Origin: Kitasatospora sp. NBC_01250
GTDB lineage: Bacteria; Actinomycetota; Actinomycetes; Streptomycetales; Streptomycetaceae
Direction of reading: 5' to 3'
Length of the DNA stretch: 64,000 nt
NCBI RefSeq assembly: GCF_036226465.1
Contig: NZ_CP108476.1
Location: 992,001-1,056,000, forward strand
The translations under genes and the position numbers were made by a program. Positions 35,167 through 43,440 of this stretch are shown here, in pieces. The notes under the pieces were generated by a model. The model did no database searches and was not told the origin of the DNA. It saw only the letters and a list, made by a program, of their open reading frames with translations. Position 1 is the stretch's first letter, and each line of letters starts with the position of its first letter.

Positions 35167-35478
35167 GGCAGAACCTCCCGGTCGGGCAGCGGATCACACC
35201 CTGGCCGCAGCGTTCGTGAACACCCCACCCGTGCCGGGAGATCCGTGCTGCCGCCGTGTCAGCGGCGCGTCATCGCGGCGCCAGTCCACGGACATACCGT
35301 GCGACAGCGGCCTGACCTGAAGCAGTATCTGACGCTCGTTCAAGCAGTGTCGGCGCCAGGCATATCGGGGCAGAAGGGCCGGTGCATTCCGGCTTAAAGT
35401 CGCTCTCGATCAGCGCTTGATCGGTTCCACCCCGGGGTAGGTCCCCGGTCCACCGCCCCAACCGGAAGGAGATCCACC
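35167..35478. other. Intergenic region upstream of thiopeptide precursor
   Basis: The 312 bases between the VOC start and lazA must hold divergent promoters. No clear -10/-35 was fixed. GATCA-GCGCT-TGATC at 35409-35423 is a short inverted repeat close to lazA, possibly regulatory. AGGAGATCC before 35479 is the lazA ribosome site. No other gene seen. Confidence 0.5.
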
Positions 35479-35658
35479 ATGTCCGACCTCCACGAGACCC
35501 CGAGCTTCGAGCTGCAGGACCTCGACCTGAGCGACCTCACCGTCACCTCGCTGCGCGACAGCGCCGCACTGCCCGAGGGCGGCGCGTCGTGGGGTTCCAG
35601 CTCCTGCCAGGGCTCCTCGTCCTGTGCGCAGCAGAACCACCCGTACCCCACGGCCTGA
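35479..35658 (+). CDS. lazA: Lactazole-like thiopeptide precursor peptide
   Basis: A 59-residue peptide with ATG at 35479 after GGAAGGAG. The leader (about 36 residues) is acidic with repeated Asp-Leu (LQDLDLSDLTVTSLRD) and ends LPEGGA. The core begins SWGSSSCQGSSSCA and ends in a hydrophilic tail NHPYPTA. Lactazole's core starts SWGSCSCQASSSCA, so alignment is direct: here Cys5 is Ser and Ala9 is Gly, and the tail differs. Ser1 and Ser12 would supply the pyridine, with azoles at Cys7, Cys13 and Ser11 by analogy. Too short for many gene finders. Confidence 0.93.
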   Translation: MSDLHETPSFELQDLDLSDLTVTSLRDSAALPEGGASWGSSSCQGSSSCAQQNHPYPTA

Positions 35659-35690
35659 CCTCGCCGTCACGGTCCGACAGCTGACAGCCT

Positions 35691-35726
35691 CCTCGGGGCA
35701 CCCGGCCACCACCGGGTGCCCCGAGG
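35691..35726 (+). promoter_or_regulatory. 15-bp perfect hairpin between lazA and lazB
   Basis: CCTCGGGGCACCCGG and CCGGGTGCCCCGAGG pair without mismatch around CCACCA, 32 bases after the precursor stop and 36 before lazB. No T-run. Likely a partial terminator or mRNA stabiliser that keeps precursor transcript above enzyme transcript. Confidence 0.8.
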
Positions 35727-35762
35727 GCGCAGCGAACCCGGCACGAACGAAGGAGGGGTGTG

Positions 35763-38426
35763 ATGACCACGTACGCCACGGAGCCGGCCCGCCGGGCGGT
35801 CGGCTACGCCGTTCACCGCGCACCGTACGCCCTGGTGCGCGCCACCGTGCTGTGCCACCCCGCCGAGCACCCCCGAGCCACGGCGTTCCGCGCCGAGGCA
35901 TCCGAACTGACCCAGATCGAACGTGAGTTGGCCGAGCTGCGGCCACTGCTGGGCGACGCCCTGTACGCCAGTGCGGCCGGCCACCCGCAGGACTTCCACC
36001 ACGAGGTGGTGCTGCCGCTGCGGCGCTCGCTGCACCAGGGGCGCGAGCCCCGCCCCGCGCTGCTGCAGCGCCTCGGCGAGCTGCCCGCGCGGGTGCCCGA
36101 GCTGGCCGCCTGGCTGGCGCTGCGCCGGCGGCAGGAGGAGCTGCTCGCCACCACGGACACCACCGCCGCCCGCGCCTTGGCCGCCGAGCGCGAGGCGCTG
36201 GCGGCGCTCTGCCGGGAGCCCGCGCTGGCCAGGGCGGTCGCGCTGACCAGCGGCGACCTGCTGCGGGCCGTCGAGCGCGCCGGGGCGGGCAGCACCGACA
36301 AGCGGGCCCGCAAGGAGGAGCCCGGGGTGCTGCGGTACGCCCTGCGGGCCAGCACCAAGACCAGTCCGCTCTCCTGGTTCACCGCCGTCGGCTGGGGCCT
36401 GCTGACCGCCGCGCCCACCGGACCGGGCCAACCGGAATACGCCAGCACCGAGTTGGCCACCGGCCCGCTGACCGCGGTGGTGAAGGTCAACCGGGCGCTG
36501 GTCAGCGCGCTCAGCCAGGCCCTGCTGGACTCCCCGCGCCGACGCGCCGGGCTGCCGCACCGGATCACCAGCACCGCGCGGATCAGCGACGGGCAGGCGG
36601 CCTACGCCCGCAGCCGGCTGGAGTTCGCCGGCGGCCGGTTCCTGATCAGCTCCGAGGACGAGGTCGCGCTGGCCGCCACCGGGCCGCTCTCCTTCGTCAC
36701 CGAGCAGAGCCACACCCCAGCCGCACTCGACGAGTTGACGCAGCGACTGAGCGCCGCCCTGGCCGGTCCGCCGAACGGCGCGGCGGCCGCCGGCTTCCTG
36801 GCGCGACTGACCGAGGCCGGCCTGCTGCTCCCCAGCGAGCCGCTGGACCCCCAGGAGGGCGAGCCCCTGACCCGGCTGGCGCAGTGGCTGCGGTCCTGGC
36901 CGGAGGACACCGAACTCGCCGACCGGATCGAGGAGATCGCCCGGACCACCGCACGCTTCGCCCAGCTGGCCGCCGACCGCCGACCGGCCGCGCTCGCCGA
37001 TCTGGAGACGCGCTGGACCGAGGTGCTGGACCGGGCGGGCCGCCCGGTGCTGGCTCAGGGCGCCGCGCTGAGCGTGCTGTCCGAGGACGTGGTGGCACCG
37101 CGGGCGCTGCGCCTGGACGGGCAGCTCAGCACCGCGGACACCGAGGCGCTCACCGAACTGACGCCGCTCGCCGAGTTGTTCGACACCGGCCACGTGGTCC
37201 GCCGGATCGTCCGCGACCGCTTCGTGGCCCGCTACGGGGTGGGTGGCAGCTGTCCGCACCTGTGGGAGTTCGGCGCCGAGGTGACCGCGGCCTGGGAGCA
37301 GGCCTGGCAACTGCCGCTCCTGGTCCGGCAGCCCGGTGAATTCCCCGACAGCCTTGCCGAGTTGGCCGACCTGCGGACCAGCGTGCGAGCCGCTCTCCGC
37401 GGCGGGCGGACGGCGGACGACGGCCTGCGCAACGTCGAGCTGCCCACCGGCCTGGTCCAGGGGCTCGGCGCCCGACTGCCGGCCTGGGCACTGGAACGCC
37501 CGCTCAGCTACTCCTACTTCGTCCAGCGCGACAGCGACGGCGAGCGGCTCTGCGTCAACCAGGTGTACGGCGGCTGGGGCCGGTTCACCAGCCGGTTCCT
37601 GGACGCGCTGGAACCCGGCGCCACCACCGAGGTCGCCCGGCAGATCCGCCGGGGGCTGGGCCCCGGGGTGCGGGCCGCCCAGGTCCGGCCGGTCGGCGGC
37701 TTCAACGCCAACCTGCACCCGCGGCTGCTCCCCGACGAGATCGGCCCCGACCGGCGCTGGGCATCGATCGGCGAGGCCGATCTGGAGCTGGTCCACGACC
37801 CGGCCGGCGACCAGGTGCGGCTGCGGCTGCGCGACACGGGCGAGTGGCTGGAGGTGGTGTACGCGGGCTTCCTGGCCCCCGTCATGCTGCCGCAGCGGCT
37901 GGCCCCCCTGCTGTCCGACCAGCCGCACGGCGTCGTCGACTTCCGCGCGCTGCTCCCGCAGGCCGTGCTGACCGCACCCGGCGGCGCCCAGGTGGTCCGC
38001 ACGCCCCGGCTGACCTACCGCCACCTGGTGCTGCAGCGGCGTCGCTGGCAGCTGCCCGCCGAGGCGGTCGCGGCGCTCGGCGCCGAGCTGGGCGCCGGCC
38101 GCGAGGTGCCGGTGGCGACCACCGCCCGCTGGCGCGCCCGGCTCGACCTGCCCGAGCAGCTCTTCCTGCGCCCGGCCCCGGCCGCCTCGACGGGCTGGAC
38201 CGCCGACGATCTGCTCACTCGACTGCGCCAGCCCAAGCCGCAGTTCGTCGACCTCGGCAATGCCCTGCACCTGCGCTGCCTGGGCCGCTGGCTGGCCCGC
38301 AACCCGCACGGCGTGGTGCTGGAGGAGGCGCTGCCCGCACCCGGCGGGCAGCACCGGCCCACCCGGGCGGTCGAGTTGGTGGCCGAGACCTACCGCGCCG
38401 GCCGGCCCACCGGGCTACCGTCGTGA
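35763..38426 (+). CDS. lazB: Thiopeptide dehydratase, glutamylation subunit (LanB-like N-domain)
   Basis: An 887-residue LanB-type protein without the fused elimination domain. It uses glutamyl-tRNA to glutamylate core Ser residues; the small elimination domain is supplied in trans by LazF. Family segments seen include KTSPLSWFTAVGWG, VKVNRALVSAL, the RYGVGGSCPHLWEF region and a long C-terminal half with FNANLHPRLLPDEIG. ATG 35763 was preferred to GTG 35760, with AGGAGG six bases upstream. Second gene of a six-gene unit. Confidence 0.93.
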   Translation: MTTYATEPARRAVGYAVHRAPYALVRATVLCHPAEHPRATAFRAEASELTQIERELAELRPLLGDALYASAAGHPQDFHHEVVLPLRRSLHQGREPRPALLQRLGELPARVPELAAWLALRRRQEELLATTDTTAARALAAEREALAALCREPALARAVALTSGDLLRAVERAGAGSTDKRARKEEPGVLRYALRASTKTSPLSWFTAVGWGLLTAAPTGPGQPEYASTELATGPLTAVVKVNRALVSALSQALLDSPRRRAGLPHRITSTARISDGQAAYARSRLEFAGGRFLISSEDEVALAATGPLSFVTEQSHTPAALDELTQRLSAALAGPPNGAAAAGFLARLTEAGLLLPSEPLDPQEGEPLTRLAQWLRSWPEDTELADRIEEIARTTARFAQLAADRRPAALADLETRWTEVLDRAGRPVLAQGAALSVLSEDVVAPRALRLDGQLSTADTEALTELTPLAELFDTGHVVRRIVRDRFVARYGVGGSCPHLWEFGAEVTAAWEQAWQLPLLVRQPGEFPDSLAELADLRTSVRAALRGGRTADDGLRNVELPTGLVQGLGARLPAWALERPLSYSYFVQRDSDGERLCVNQVYGGWGRFTSRFLDALEPGATTEVARQIRRGLGPGVRAAQVRPVGGFNANLHPRLLPDEIGPDRRWASIGEADLELVHDPAGDQVRLRLRDTGEWLEVVYAGFLAPVMLPQRLAPLLSDQPHGVVDFRALLPQAVLTAPGGAQVVRTPRLTYRHLVLQRRRWQLPAEAVAALGAELGAGREVPVATTARWRARLDLPEQLFLRPAPAASTGWTADDLLTRLRQPKPQFVDLGNALHLRCLGRWLARNPHGVVLEEALPAPGGQHRPTRAVELVAETYRAGRPTGLPS

Positions 38427-38482
38427 CCGTACCCGGCCCCACCACGACCCGCCGTCCCGATCGCCGCGAGCAGGAGTCACCC

Positions 38483-39616
38483 GTGTCCGACGAGAGCGCC
38501 CGCGACCTGGTCGCCTACTACCACCAGCCGGTCAAGGGCCCGTTGCTGCGCGAGGCGGTCCTGCCGCTCGCCGAGCGGTACGCGGCGCAGGGGCTGACCG
38601 TCCAGGTGGAACGGCACTGGCTGCACGGCCCGCACCTGCGGCTGCGGATCGACGGCCCGCCCGAGCAGGTGGCCGCCGCGGCCGAGCAGGGCGCGAGCAC
38701 ACTGCGCGGCTGGCTGCACGCGCACCCCTCGCGCAGCGACCGCAGCGAGGCCGAGCTGCTCGCCGAGGCCGCGCAGGCGGGCAGCATCGAGCTGATCCCC
38801 CCGCCCTACAGCCCGGTGGTGCCCGACAACACCGTCCGGATCGAACGCGTCGACCGCACGGCGCTGCGCACCCTTCTCGGCCCCGACGGCGCCGCCCTGC
38901 GCGACGACCTGCTGCGCCTGGGCCTGCCGGCCCTGCGCGCGGGCTCGGAGTTCCTCGGCGAGCACGGCGACGGCAGCACCGCCCGGATCCAGCTGCTGGT
39001 GTCGGCGCTCGCCGCGCACGCCGCCGCGCATCCCGACTCGCTGGTGGGCGGCCACTACTCCTACGTCTCGCACCTGGAGGACTTCCTGGTCCACGACGAC
39101 CAGGACGGCCGGCTGCGGCAGGCCTTCGAGCAGCGCTGGCAGGACTCGCGGGAGGCGGTGACCGCCCTGGTCGAGCGGATCGCCGCCGGGGACCTGCTGG
39201 AGCGCGAGCGGCCCTGGGCCCGCTGGTCGGCCGACGCCTGGCAGCTGGCGGAGCGCCGACTGGAGGATGGCGCCGAGTTGCACGGGAGCCCGGCGGCGTA
39301 CCAGGAGCGCGCGGCGGCCACCGGCGATCCGGCCCAGCTGGAGCGCTGGAGCCCCGACCTCCGCACCCGGTACAGCGAGTTCCACCAGCTGCTGCGCCGC
39401 TCCGATCCGCAGGGGTCGATGTTCCGGCGCCCCGACTACCTGGTCTACCGCGCCTGCACCAACGGCCTCTACCGGCTCTTCACCATCTGCGACGTCCGGC
39501 CGCTGGAGCGCTACCTGGCCGCCCACCTGGTGGTCCAGGCCGTGCCGGTCCTCACCGGACACCGCTGGCGCGACCGGCTGGACGAGGTCGCCACGGCCGT
39601 CGAGGCCGCCTCGTGA
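38483..39616 (+). CDS. lazC: Thiopeptide pyridine synthase (LazC-like)
   Basis: A 377-residue member of the thiopeptide-type bacteriocin biosynthesis (SpaB-C-like) fold, related to the glutamate-elimination domain but used as a [4+2] cyclase. It opens AYYHQPVKGPLLREAVLPLA with HGPHLRLRIDG, then SYVSHLEDFLVH and RACTNGLYRLFTICDVRPLE. It would join two dehydroalanines to form the pyridine, close the macrocycle and release the leader. GTG 38483 follows GGAG; an alternative GTG at 38423 overlaps the lazB stop. Stop overlaps lazD start. Confidence 0.9.
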   Translation: MSDESARDLVAYYHQPVKGPLLREAVLPLAERYAAQGLTVQVERHWLHGPHLRLRIDGPPEQVAAAAEQGASTLRGWLHAHPSRSDRSEAELLAEAAQAGSIELIPPPYSPVVPDNTVRIERVDRTALRTLLGPDGAALRDDLLRLGLPALRAGSEFLGEHGDGSTARIQLLVSALAAHAAAHPDSLVGGHYSYVSHLEDFLVHDDQDGRLRQAFEQRWQDSREAVTALVERIAAGDLLERERPWARWSADAWQLAERRLEDGAELHGSPAAYQERAAATGDPAQLERWSPDLRTRYSEFHQLLRRSDPQGSMFRRPDYLVYRACTNGLYRLFTICDVRPLERYLAAHLVVQAVPVLTGHRWRDRLDEVATAVEAAS

Positions 39617-41481
39617 GCACCACGGTCGAACCCGGTACCGAGGACGGCACCGAGAACGGCGCCACCGACGGCGCCACGGACGACGACGCCGCCAGCGCCA
39701 CGGACGACGCCACCGACGGTGTCGCCGCACTGGCGGGTCAGCAGCTGCGGCCGGGTGTCGCGGTCACTCCCCTGCGCGACGGGCTGCACCTGCGGGGCTG
39801 GCGCGCCGCGGTCACGCTGGAGGGCAGCCGTGCGCTGCCCGCGTTGTGGCAGCTGCTGGAGCAGGCGCTGCGCACCGGCGACCACGCCGCGCTGACCGAG
39901 CGCGCCCCGGCCGGTTCGCCGCTGCGCACCGCGCTGAACACCCTGATCGACCAACTGCACGCACACGACCTGCTGGTGGTCCGCAGCGATGCCGCCTCGC
40001 CGTGGCTGCGCGCCGCCGCGGCGGACCCGACCGCGGCGGCCGCGGCCATCGCGGCGGCCCGCCCGCGGGTGCTGGCCGCCGACCCGGCGGGCCCCTTCGC
40101 CCAGGCCGCCGCCCGGGCGCTGCGCCGCGCGGGGGCCGAGCCGAGCCTCGCCGCCGGGCCCGCCGGGCTGCTCCTGCTCGCGGACGGACCGGGCGGACCA
40201 AGCGGGTCGGACGGACCGGGCGGACCGATCGCGGTCGCGGCGCTGACGACGGCGGACGGCGGCTTCGTCACGGCGCCCGGCAGCCCCGGGCAGGCCGCTG
40301 CCGACGCCGCGGCACTCACGGCCCGACTCGGCCTGACGCCGGACGCCGGGCCGGGCACGCCGAGCACCCTCACCACCCTGGTGGCCGCGGCCGCCGCCCA
40401 GCAGCTGCTCTGCGCCGTCGCCGGGCTGCCCGATCCCGCGCACGAGGGCGAGGACCAGCGGGTGCTGCCGGACCGGCCCGCGGCGCTGGTCGCCGACGCC
40501 CGCCCGCTGCGGGCCGACCACCGCAGCTGGTTCGGCCCACAGGTGCTGGACCCCGACCGCGCCAGGCCGCTCCCCGAGCCAGCCACCCTGGAGCAGGCGC
40601 TGCGCCGGGTGACCGCCCTCGGGGACGAGCGGGTCGGGGTCCTCGCCCCGGCGCTGCCCGGCGCGCTGCCGCAGCTGCCCGTCGCGATGGTGACCTGCGC
40701 GCAGCCCGGGGGCACGCTCCTCGCGGCCGGCGCGCGCACCGATCTGGCCCGGCTGGACGCGCTCTGCCGGGCGGCCGAACTTCGGCTGAGCGACGGCGAG
40801 TCCGAGGTGACGGTCGGCGCGAGCGCGGGCCACGCCTGGGGTCGCGCGCTGCGCCGGGCGGCAGCGCGCACCGCGGCCGACGGTCGCCCCGGCGAGCTGC
40901 TGCCCCCGGAGTCCTGGGGAGCGCACCCGCAGGCCCGGCACTGGTGGCGCACCTTCGTCGAATACATCGACACAGAAAGCGAACTGATAGTCCGTCAGCT
41001 CAACACTGCGGTGTACTCCGCCACCGTCCGCGCGGCCGGCCGGCCACTGGGCCACGCGATCGAGGCGACGCCCGGCGACGCCGCCACCTTCGCGGCGCTG
41101 GGCGCGCTCGCCCGTACCATCGGCGAACGTCTCGCCCCGGCGCCCCGCCGACTGTCGCTGCCCAGTGGCGCCTCGGCCCCGCTCGCGGTCGCCGGACTGG
41201 AGCTGACCGGCTGGGAGGACGAGGGCTGGACGACCGGCTGGCTCGCGGACCTCGCCACCCGCGAGCCCGCCCTGCACGCCGACCTGCGCCGGGCCACCAC
41301 CCTGCGCGCCAGCGCCTGGACACCCGAGACCGCCGTCGACACCGATACCGCCACCGATGCCGCCACCGCCGCCGAAACCGCCGCTACCGATGCCGCCACC
41401 GCCACGGACGCCCAGGCAGTGCTCGTCGCCCTGCACAGCTGCGGCTTCACCGTCCTGCGCACCCCCGGAGCCGCCCGATGA
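39613..41481 (+). CDS. lazD: Cyclodehydratase partner with leader-recognition domain (LazD-like)
   Basis: A 622-residue TOMM partner protein of the ocin-ThiF/RRE type. After an acidic Thr/Asp-rich N-terminus (residues 1-40) comes a winged-helix RRE-like part (VAVTPLRDGLHLRGWRAAVT, ALPALWQLLEQALRTG) that should bind the LazA leader, then an E1-like body. The end is again Asp/Thr/Ala-rich before ALHSCGFTVLRTP. It delivers LazA to LazE. Start overlaps lazC (GTGA) and stop overlaps lazE (ATGA). Confidence 0.88.
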   Translation: MSTTVEPGTEDGTENGATDGATDDDAASATDDATDGVAALAGQQLRPGVAVTPLRDGLHLRGWRAAVTLEGSRALPALWQLLEQALRTGDHAALTERAPAGSPLRTALNTLIDQLHAHDLLVVRSDAASPWLRAAAADPTAAAAAIAAARPRVLAADPAGPFAQAAARALRRAGAEPSLAAGPAGLLLLADGPGGPSGSDGPGGPIAVAALTTADGGFVTAPGSPGQAAADAAALTARLGLTPDAGPGTPSTLTTLVAAAAAQQLLCAVAGLPDPAHEGEDQRVLPDRPAALVADARPLRADHRSWFGPQVLDPDRARPLPEPATLEQALRRVTALGDERVGVLAPALPGALPQLPVAMVTCAQPGGTLLAAGARTDLARLDALCRAAELRLSDGESEVTVGASAGHAWGRALRRAAARTAADGRPGELLPPESWGAHPQARHWWRTFVEYIDTESELIVRQLNTAVYSATVRAAGRPLGHAIEATPGDAATFAALGALARTIGERLAPAPRRLSLPSGASAPLAVAGLELTGWEDEGWTTGWLADLATREPALHADLRRATTLRASAWTPETAVDTDTATDAATAAETAATDAATATDAQAVLVALHSCGFTVLRTPGAAR

Positions 41482-43373
41482 GCGCACCGCCCGCCCTCCC
41501 CGTCCTCACCGGTGCGGCTGCCCTCGCGGCCACCGAGGGCTCGGCCGTCGTCCTGCTGGAGGAGTGGAGCCTGGGCCTGGCCGAGGAGTTGAGCCGGCAC
41601 GCGCTCCAGCACTCCGTGCTGTACGTCCCGGTGCGCCGCGACGGCGCGCTGACGGTGATCGGCCCGGTGCTGCGCCCGGGGGCGGCGGCCTGTCTGTGCT
41701 GCACCGACTACCAGCGACTGGCCACCACCGGCGGCCGGGTGCCTTGGCAAAGCCCGCAGTTGGCGCTCGCCGGGCCGGCCGCACCGGCCCTCGACGAGGC
41801 CGCCATGGCACTGGCCGCCGACCTGCTCGCCGACCCGGATGCGCCACCGGACCCGGCCGTGGACCGCCCCGGCGCGACCGTTCACCTACTGCACGGCGCC
41901 CGGGCCACCTGGTCCACCCACCGGATCCGTCCGATCGGCGGCTGCCCGGTCTGCGCCCCGCTGCCCGCCGACGCCCCCGCGGACGCCGAACTGCCGCGCG
42001 TCGCCCGTCCGATGGCCGACCCGACGGTACTGCGCGGCCCCAACTCCCGTACCGGCGCCGCCGGCTTGCGCGGCGCCCTGTACGACACCCGGTTCGGCCC
42101 GGTCCGCCGGCTGATCCGCACCGAGGACTCGGCGTTCAGCCTGACCAGCGCCTACCCCACCGACGGCCGGGCGGTGGACGACGGCGGCTACGGCCGTGCG
42201 GACGACTTCGAGAGCAGCGAACGCGTGGCGCTCTTCGAGGCCGTGGAGCGCTACACCGGGATGCGCCCGACCGGCCACCGCACCGTCCTGCGCGCCTGCT
42301 ACGAGCAGTTGGGCCCCGACCGCGCGGTGGACCCGGCACGGCTGGGCCTGCCCGACCCCGCCTACCACGGCCACCCGGCGAGCCGCACCGTCCCCTACAC
42401 CCCGCAGCTGGAGCTGGACTGGGTGCACGGCTGGTCGCTGACCCGGGAGCGCGCACTGGCCGTCCCCGAGCACGTGGCCTACTGGGACGTCCCCGACCCC
42501 GACCGGCCGCGTGTCGTCTACGAGTCCTCCAACGGCTGCGGGCTCGGCAACAGCCCCCAGGAGGCCGTGCTGTACGGCCTGTTCGAGGTCGCCGAGCGGG
42601 ACGCCTTCCTGATGGCCTGGTACACCGCCACCCCGCTGCGCCGGATCACGCTGCCCGCCGACGACCCCGGGCTGCGGCTGCTCGCCGACCGCACGGCACT
42701 GCTCGGCTACCAGTTGCTCCTGCTGGACGCCACCAACGACTTCGGCATCCCGGCTGTCCTCGCCGTCTGCCGCTACCAGGGCGAACACCCGGAGGCACCA
42801 AGGGTGTTCCTCGCCGCCGGCGCCCACCACGACCCGCGCAGCGCGATCCGGGCGGCGGTGGTCGAGGTGGTCACCACCGTGCACGCCTGCGCACGCCGCT
42901 CGCAGAGCGAGGAGCAGCCCTACGCGCCCGAGCGGCTGCGACCGATGCTGACGCAGCCGGAGCTGGTCCTGGGCCTGGAGGACCACGTCGGCGTGAACAC
43001 CCTGCCCGAGGCGCAGTCGCGGCTGGCCTTCCTGTTCGCCGACACGCCGGAACTGGACTGGCGCGAGGCCTGGCCCGGGGCCCCGGAGCCGGTGCCCGAC
43101 CTGACCGAGCTGCTGGAGCGCACCGTCCGGCGGCTGGCCGGGCTGGACCTGGAGGTGATCGCGGTGCGCCAGGACGAACCCGGGATCCGCGACCAACTCG
43201 GCCTGTACAGCGCGAAGGTCGTCGTGCCCGGTTCGCTGCCGATGACCTTCGGCCACGTCAACCACCGCACCCGCGGACTGCCCCGGCTGCTGGAGGTCCC
43301 GCACCGGCTCGGCCGCACCGAACGGCCGCTGTGCTACGACGAATTGACGATCCATCCGCACCCGTTCCCCTGA
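41478..43373 (+). CDS. lazE: YcaO cyclodehydratase (azoline synthase)
   Basis: A 631-residue YcaO enzyme that converts Cys and some Ser to azolines with ATP. The N-terminal portion carries two zinc cysteine pairs (CLCCTDYQ, GGCPVCAPL). ATP and Mg motifs are intact: ESSERVALFEAVERYTG and SSNGCGLGNSPQEAVLYGLF followed by EVAERDAF. The C-terminus ends HPHPFP, the Pro-rich tail needed for activity in this family. ATG 41478 overlaps the lazD stop. Confidence 0.95.
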   Translation: MSAPPALPVLTGAAALAATEGSAVVLLEEWSLGLAEELSRHALQHSVLYVPVRRDGALTVIGPVLRPGAAACLCCTDYQRLATTGGRVPWQSPQLALAGPAAPALDEAAMALAADLLADPDAPPDPAVDRPGATVHLLHGARATWSTHRIRPIGGCPVCAPLPADAPADAELPRVARPMADPTVLRGPNSRTGAAGLRGALYDTRFGPVRRLIRTEDSAFSLTSAYPTDGRAVDDGGYGRADDFESSERVALFEAVERYTGMRPTGHRTVLRACYEQLGPDRAVDPARLGLPDPAYHGHPASRTVPYTPQLELDWVHGWSLTRERALAVPEHVAYWDVPDPDRPRVVYESSNGCGLGNSPQEAVLYGLFEVAERDAFLMAWYTATPLRRITLPADDPGLRLLADRTALLGYQLLLLDATNDFGIPAVLAVCRYQGEHPEAPRVFLAAGAHHDPRSAIRAAVVEVVTTVHACARRSQSEEQPYAPERLRPMLTQPELVLGLEDHVGVNTLPEAQSRLAFLFADTPELDWREAWPGAPEPVPDLTELLERTVRRLAGLDLEVIAVRQDEPGIRDQLGLYSAKVVVPGSLPMTFGHVNHRTRGLPRLLEVPHRLGRTERPLCYDELTIHPHPFP

Positions 43374-43440
43374 GCCTGCGCCGCCCCCACCGCACCAGCG
43401 CCCAGACCGCCCCCGCGATGCCGACAGACCGAGGACCCTC

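Noticed and set aside
35667..38354. An 895-codon minus-strand open frame opposite lazB
   Set aside because: Antisense shadow caused by codon bias; the plus-strand LanB-type protein has family motifs and a ribosome site.
38423..38482. Earlier lazC start at GTG 38423 overlapping the lazB stop
   Set aside because: Would add a Pro/Thr/Arg-rich leader unlike the family; GTG 38483 has GGAG at good spacing. Coupling keeps it possible.
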